Source: Paracoccaceae bacterium (GTDB lineage Bacteria > Pseudomonadota > Alphaproteobacteria > Rhodobacterales > Rhodobacteraceae). From it: 43,959 nt of DNA. Below, in pieces: positions 42,432 to 43,959 of this stretch. How positions within the stretch are numbered: the first letter of the stretch is position 1; every line of letters starts with the position of its first letter. The DNA lies in contig JAFMHK010000010.1 in the NCBI GenBank assembly GCA_017854585.1, positions 50,728 to 94,686 on the forward strand, written 5' to 3'. Both the position numbers and the translations under genes were made by a program. The notes beneath the pieces were generated by a model. It had not been told where the DNA came from. It made no database searches and saw only the letters and a list, made by a program, of their open reading frames with translations.

Positions 42432-43957
42432 GTCGGCTCCTCCTGCTCAAGCTTCAGAGACTCCACTGGAGCTTCCAGATCATCGGTCCCCAGTTCGGCC
42501 TTGGGTTTCGACAACATATACCGGGTTACCCACATCAGGCGTTCCTCGGCCCGCGTAATCGCGACATAAGCCAGCCGTTTCCAAAGGGCTTGCCCCGCCT
42601 CCATCCGCCCCGCACGCGACGCGGCATAGATATCGGGCGCGAAGACCTGCACGGTGTGCCACTGACTGCCTTGCGCCTTGTGGATGGTCACGGCAGCGCC
42701 ATGCAGGAACGCCGCCCCCATGCGGGCGGCATAGGGAATGAACGGTTCTTCTTCTCCGGGCTTCTCGATCTTGACGATCGATGCCGCCGACAGCCGCGGG
42801 CTGAGCGCACCGACCACATGCAATTGCGAGAAGCCGGGTTTGCTGCCCGGCCCCAGATACACCACCTGCGCCCCTTTGATCAGGCCGCGCGCTTCAAGGT
42901 CGATGCGTTTCTTGCGGTGCTTCATCGGCAATTCGATACCATCACAGATCAATGGCTCGCCGGGCAAAAGCAGGGTTTCGCTGGCTCCGTGAACCGTCCG
43001 AAATGCCTGTATCAGGCGGATGCGGGTGGCGTTGCGCCAAACCAGCATCGGCGAACGCGCCATCAGATCAGCGTCCGCGCGCGGGGCCACCACAACGCGG
43101 TCGTCGCGGGCGGCGGCGTCTTCGATCATACGCTCGAAATCCACGAATTGGAGGTCGGGATCAGCCAATGCGTGGGCAAGATCAAGGATCGGGTTATCGG
43201 CCTCTTGCCGATGAACGCGGGCCAATTCCAGTTTGTGTTCCGCTTTGAACGTATCGAACACCATCTGCCCTGACTGGTTTACCGGGGCCAACTGCGCCGG
43301 ATCGCCAAACAAGATGAGGGTCGGGAAGATTTCGCGCAGGTCCTGATACTGCTTGTCATCCAGCATGGAGCTTTCGTCGACCAGCCCGACATCCAAGGGG
43401 TCTTCGCGCCGCTTCCAGCCGGTAATGAAATCGCTGCCCCGCAGACCCGCTGCCGCCAACGCGGCGGGCACGGATTTATGCGTGTCATAGACCGCCTTCG
43501 CACGGTCAAGCGCGGCGTCGGTCAGCGCCTCGATGTCGGGCCGCTCTCCCTGACCGGCCAGCCACTCGGCGACCTTCTCGTATTCCGGATCATAGACCGG
43601 TGTGTACAGAATTCGGTGAATCGTGGTGGCGGGAACGCCGCGCGTCCGCAGCACGCTGGCGGCCTTGTTGGTCGGGGCCAGAATGGCAACCGTGCGTTTG
43701 TCGCGGCGCTTGCGCCCTTCCCAATCGCCACTGACGATCTCCATCCCTGCACTTTCCAGCGCGCGGACCAGATGCGCCAGCAAAAGCGTCTTGCCGCTGC
43801 CTGCCTTGCCGACAACGGCCAGCACGCTGTCCTTGCCTTCCGCCGCCGGGGACAGCATGTCGCGGTCCAGATCAACACCGGCGTTGCGCAGCACATCGGT
43901 GATGCGGTCAAAGGCGTGGGCCTGATCGTCGGAAAAGGTGATGGCGGGCAGTGACAT
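42428..43957 (-). CDS. RecD-like superfamily 1 DNA helicase
   Basis: 509-residue SF1B helicase of the RecD2/exonuclease V alpha-like type. Walker A VVGKAGSGKTLLLAHLV (49-57 core), motif Ia APTNKAASVLRTRG and TTIHRILY, Walker B VGLVDESSMLDD, motif III FGDPAQLAPVNQSGQMVFD, and C-terminal UvrD-like VTIHKAQGSQWHTVQVF with LAYVAITRAEERLMWV. Such proteins unwind DNA 5' to 3' and act in repair or replication restart outside RecBCD, which alphaproteobacteria often replace by AddAB. The ATG at 43957 is only two bases from the window end, so its ribosome-binding site is not visible and an upstream start is possible. Confidence 0.9.
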   Translation of the reverse strand: MSLPAITFSDDQAHAFDRITDVLRNAGVDLDRDMLSPAAEGKDSVLAVVGKAGSGKTLLLAHLVRALESAGMEIVSGDWEGRKRRDKRTVAILAPTNKAASVLRTRGVPATTIHRILYTPVYDPEYEKVAEWLAGQGERPDIEALTDAALDRAKAVYDTHKSVPAALAAAGLRGSDFITGWKRREDPLDVGLVDESSMLDDKQYQDLREIFPTLILFGDPAQLAPVNQSGQMVFDTFKAEHKLELARVHRQEADNPILDLAHALADPDLQFVDFERMIEDAAARDDRVVVAPRADADLMARSPMLVWRNATRIRLIQAFRTVHGASETLLLPGEPLICDGIELPMKHRKKRIDLEARGLIKGAQVVYLGPGSKPGFSQLHVVGALSPRLSAASIVKIEKPGEEEPFIPYAARMGAAFLHGAAVTIHKAQGSQWHTVQVFAPDIYAASRAGRMEAGQALWKRLAYVAITRAEERLMWVTRYMLSKPKAELGTDDLEAPVESLKLEQEEPT

Positions 43958-43959
43958 GG

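Overview
The window looks like ordinary chromosome from a high-GC alphaproteobacterium, most probably Rhodobacteraceae (Roseobacter-like). The grounds are the gene repertoire and order (dut/moeB with a membrane-anchored MoeB, yraN-rsmI-lpoA next to gshB, glnD-murJ, a TauE/TIGR02186 pair, half-size xylose ABC ATPase) and the codon use. This is family recognition by eye, not a database result. I see no rRNA, tRNA, CRISPR array, prophage or insertion sequence, and no stretch above about 260 bases lacks a gene. Most adjacent same-strand genes overlap by 1-7 bases (ATGA, TGATG, TAATG, GTGA or TTGA junctions), and several overlap starts are TTG or GTG.

Layout. 1-5555 (minus strand): a partial amino-acid-type ABC binding protein, then moeB, dut and coaBC, then a chaN-like gene and rpoH with a tiny reading frame between them. 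5658-9143 (plus): cobU, a histidine phosphatase (cobC-like), a glutathione S-transferase and yifB/comM. 9180-12377 (minus): an HSL-type esterase, gshB, yraN and rsmI. 12469-18024 (plus): the lpoA-like lipoprotein, glnD and murJ. 18085-18768 (minus): a rhomboid homologue without catalytic residues; then trpS (plus).

19872-27426 is a complete D-xylose locus. Minus strand: xylF-xylH-xylG-xylB-xylA (ABC uptake, xylulokinase, isomerase). Plus strand, divergent: the ROK repressor xylR, from an AT-rich 210-base control region with inverted repeats. A secreted FG-GAP/ASPIC (CRTAC1-like) protein overlaps the xylR stop and faces a convergent di-heme cytochrome c peroxidase.

30491-34602 (plus) holds a VOC enzyme, a 60-residue orphan, an ilvE-like aminotransferase, a universal stress protein, an Nfu-type Fe-S scaffold preceded by an Irr-like box, then tsaB and rimI. 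34776-39698 (plus) is a BMP-family (nucleoside-type) ABC importer: binding protein, double hairpin, fused ATPase, two permeases. It is followed by tauE with its TIGR02186 partner (39850-41540). The window closes with an SDR dehydrogenase and a RecD-like helicase on the minus strand (41703-43957).

I did not find a clearly new multi-gene defence or biosynthetic system. The best candidates for novelty are modest: the catalytically dead rhomboid, the rpoH-orf47-chaN arrangement, the CRTAC1/di-heme peroxidase pair attached to the xylose regulator, the Irr-like box before nfuA, and several RNA or DNA structures in the sugar and nucleoside transport operons.
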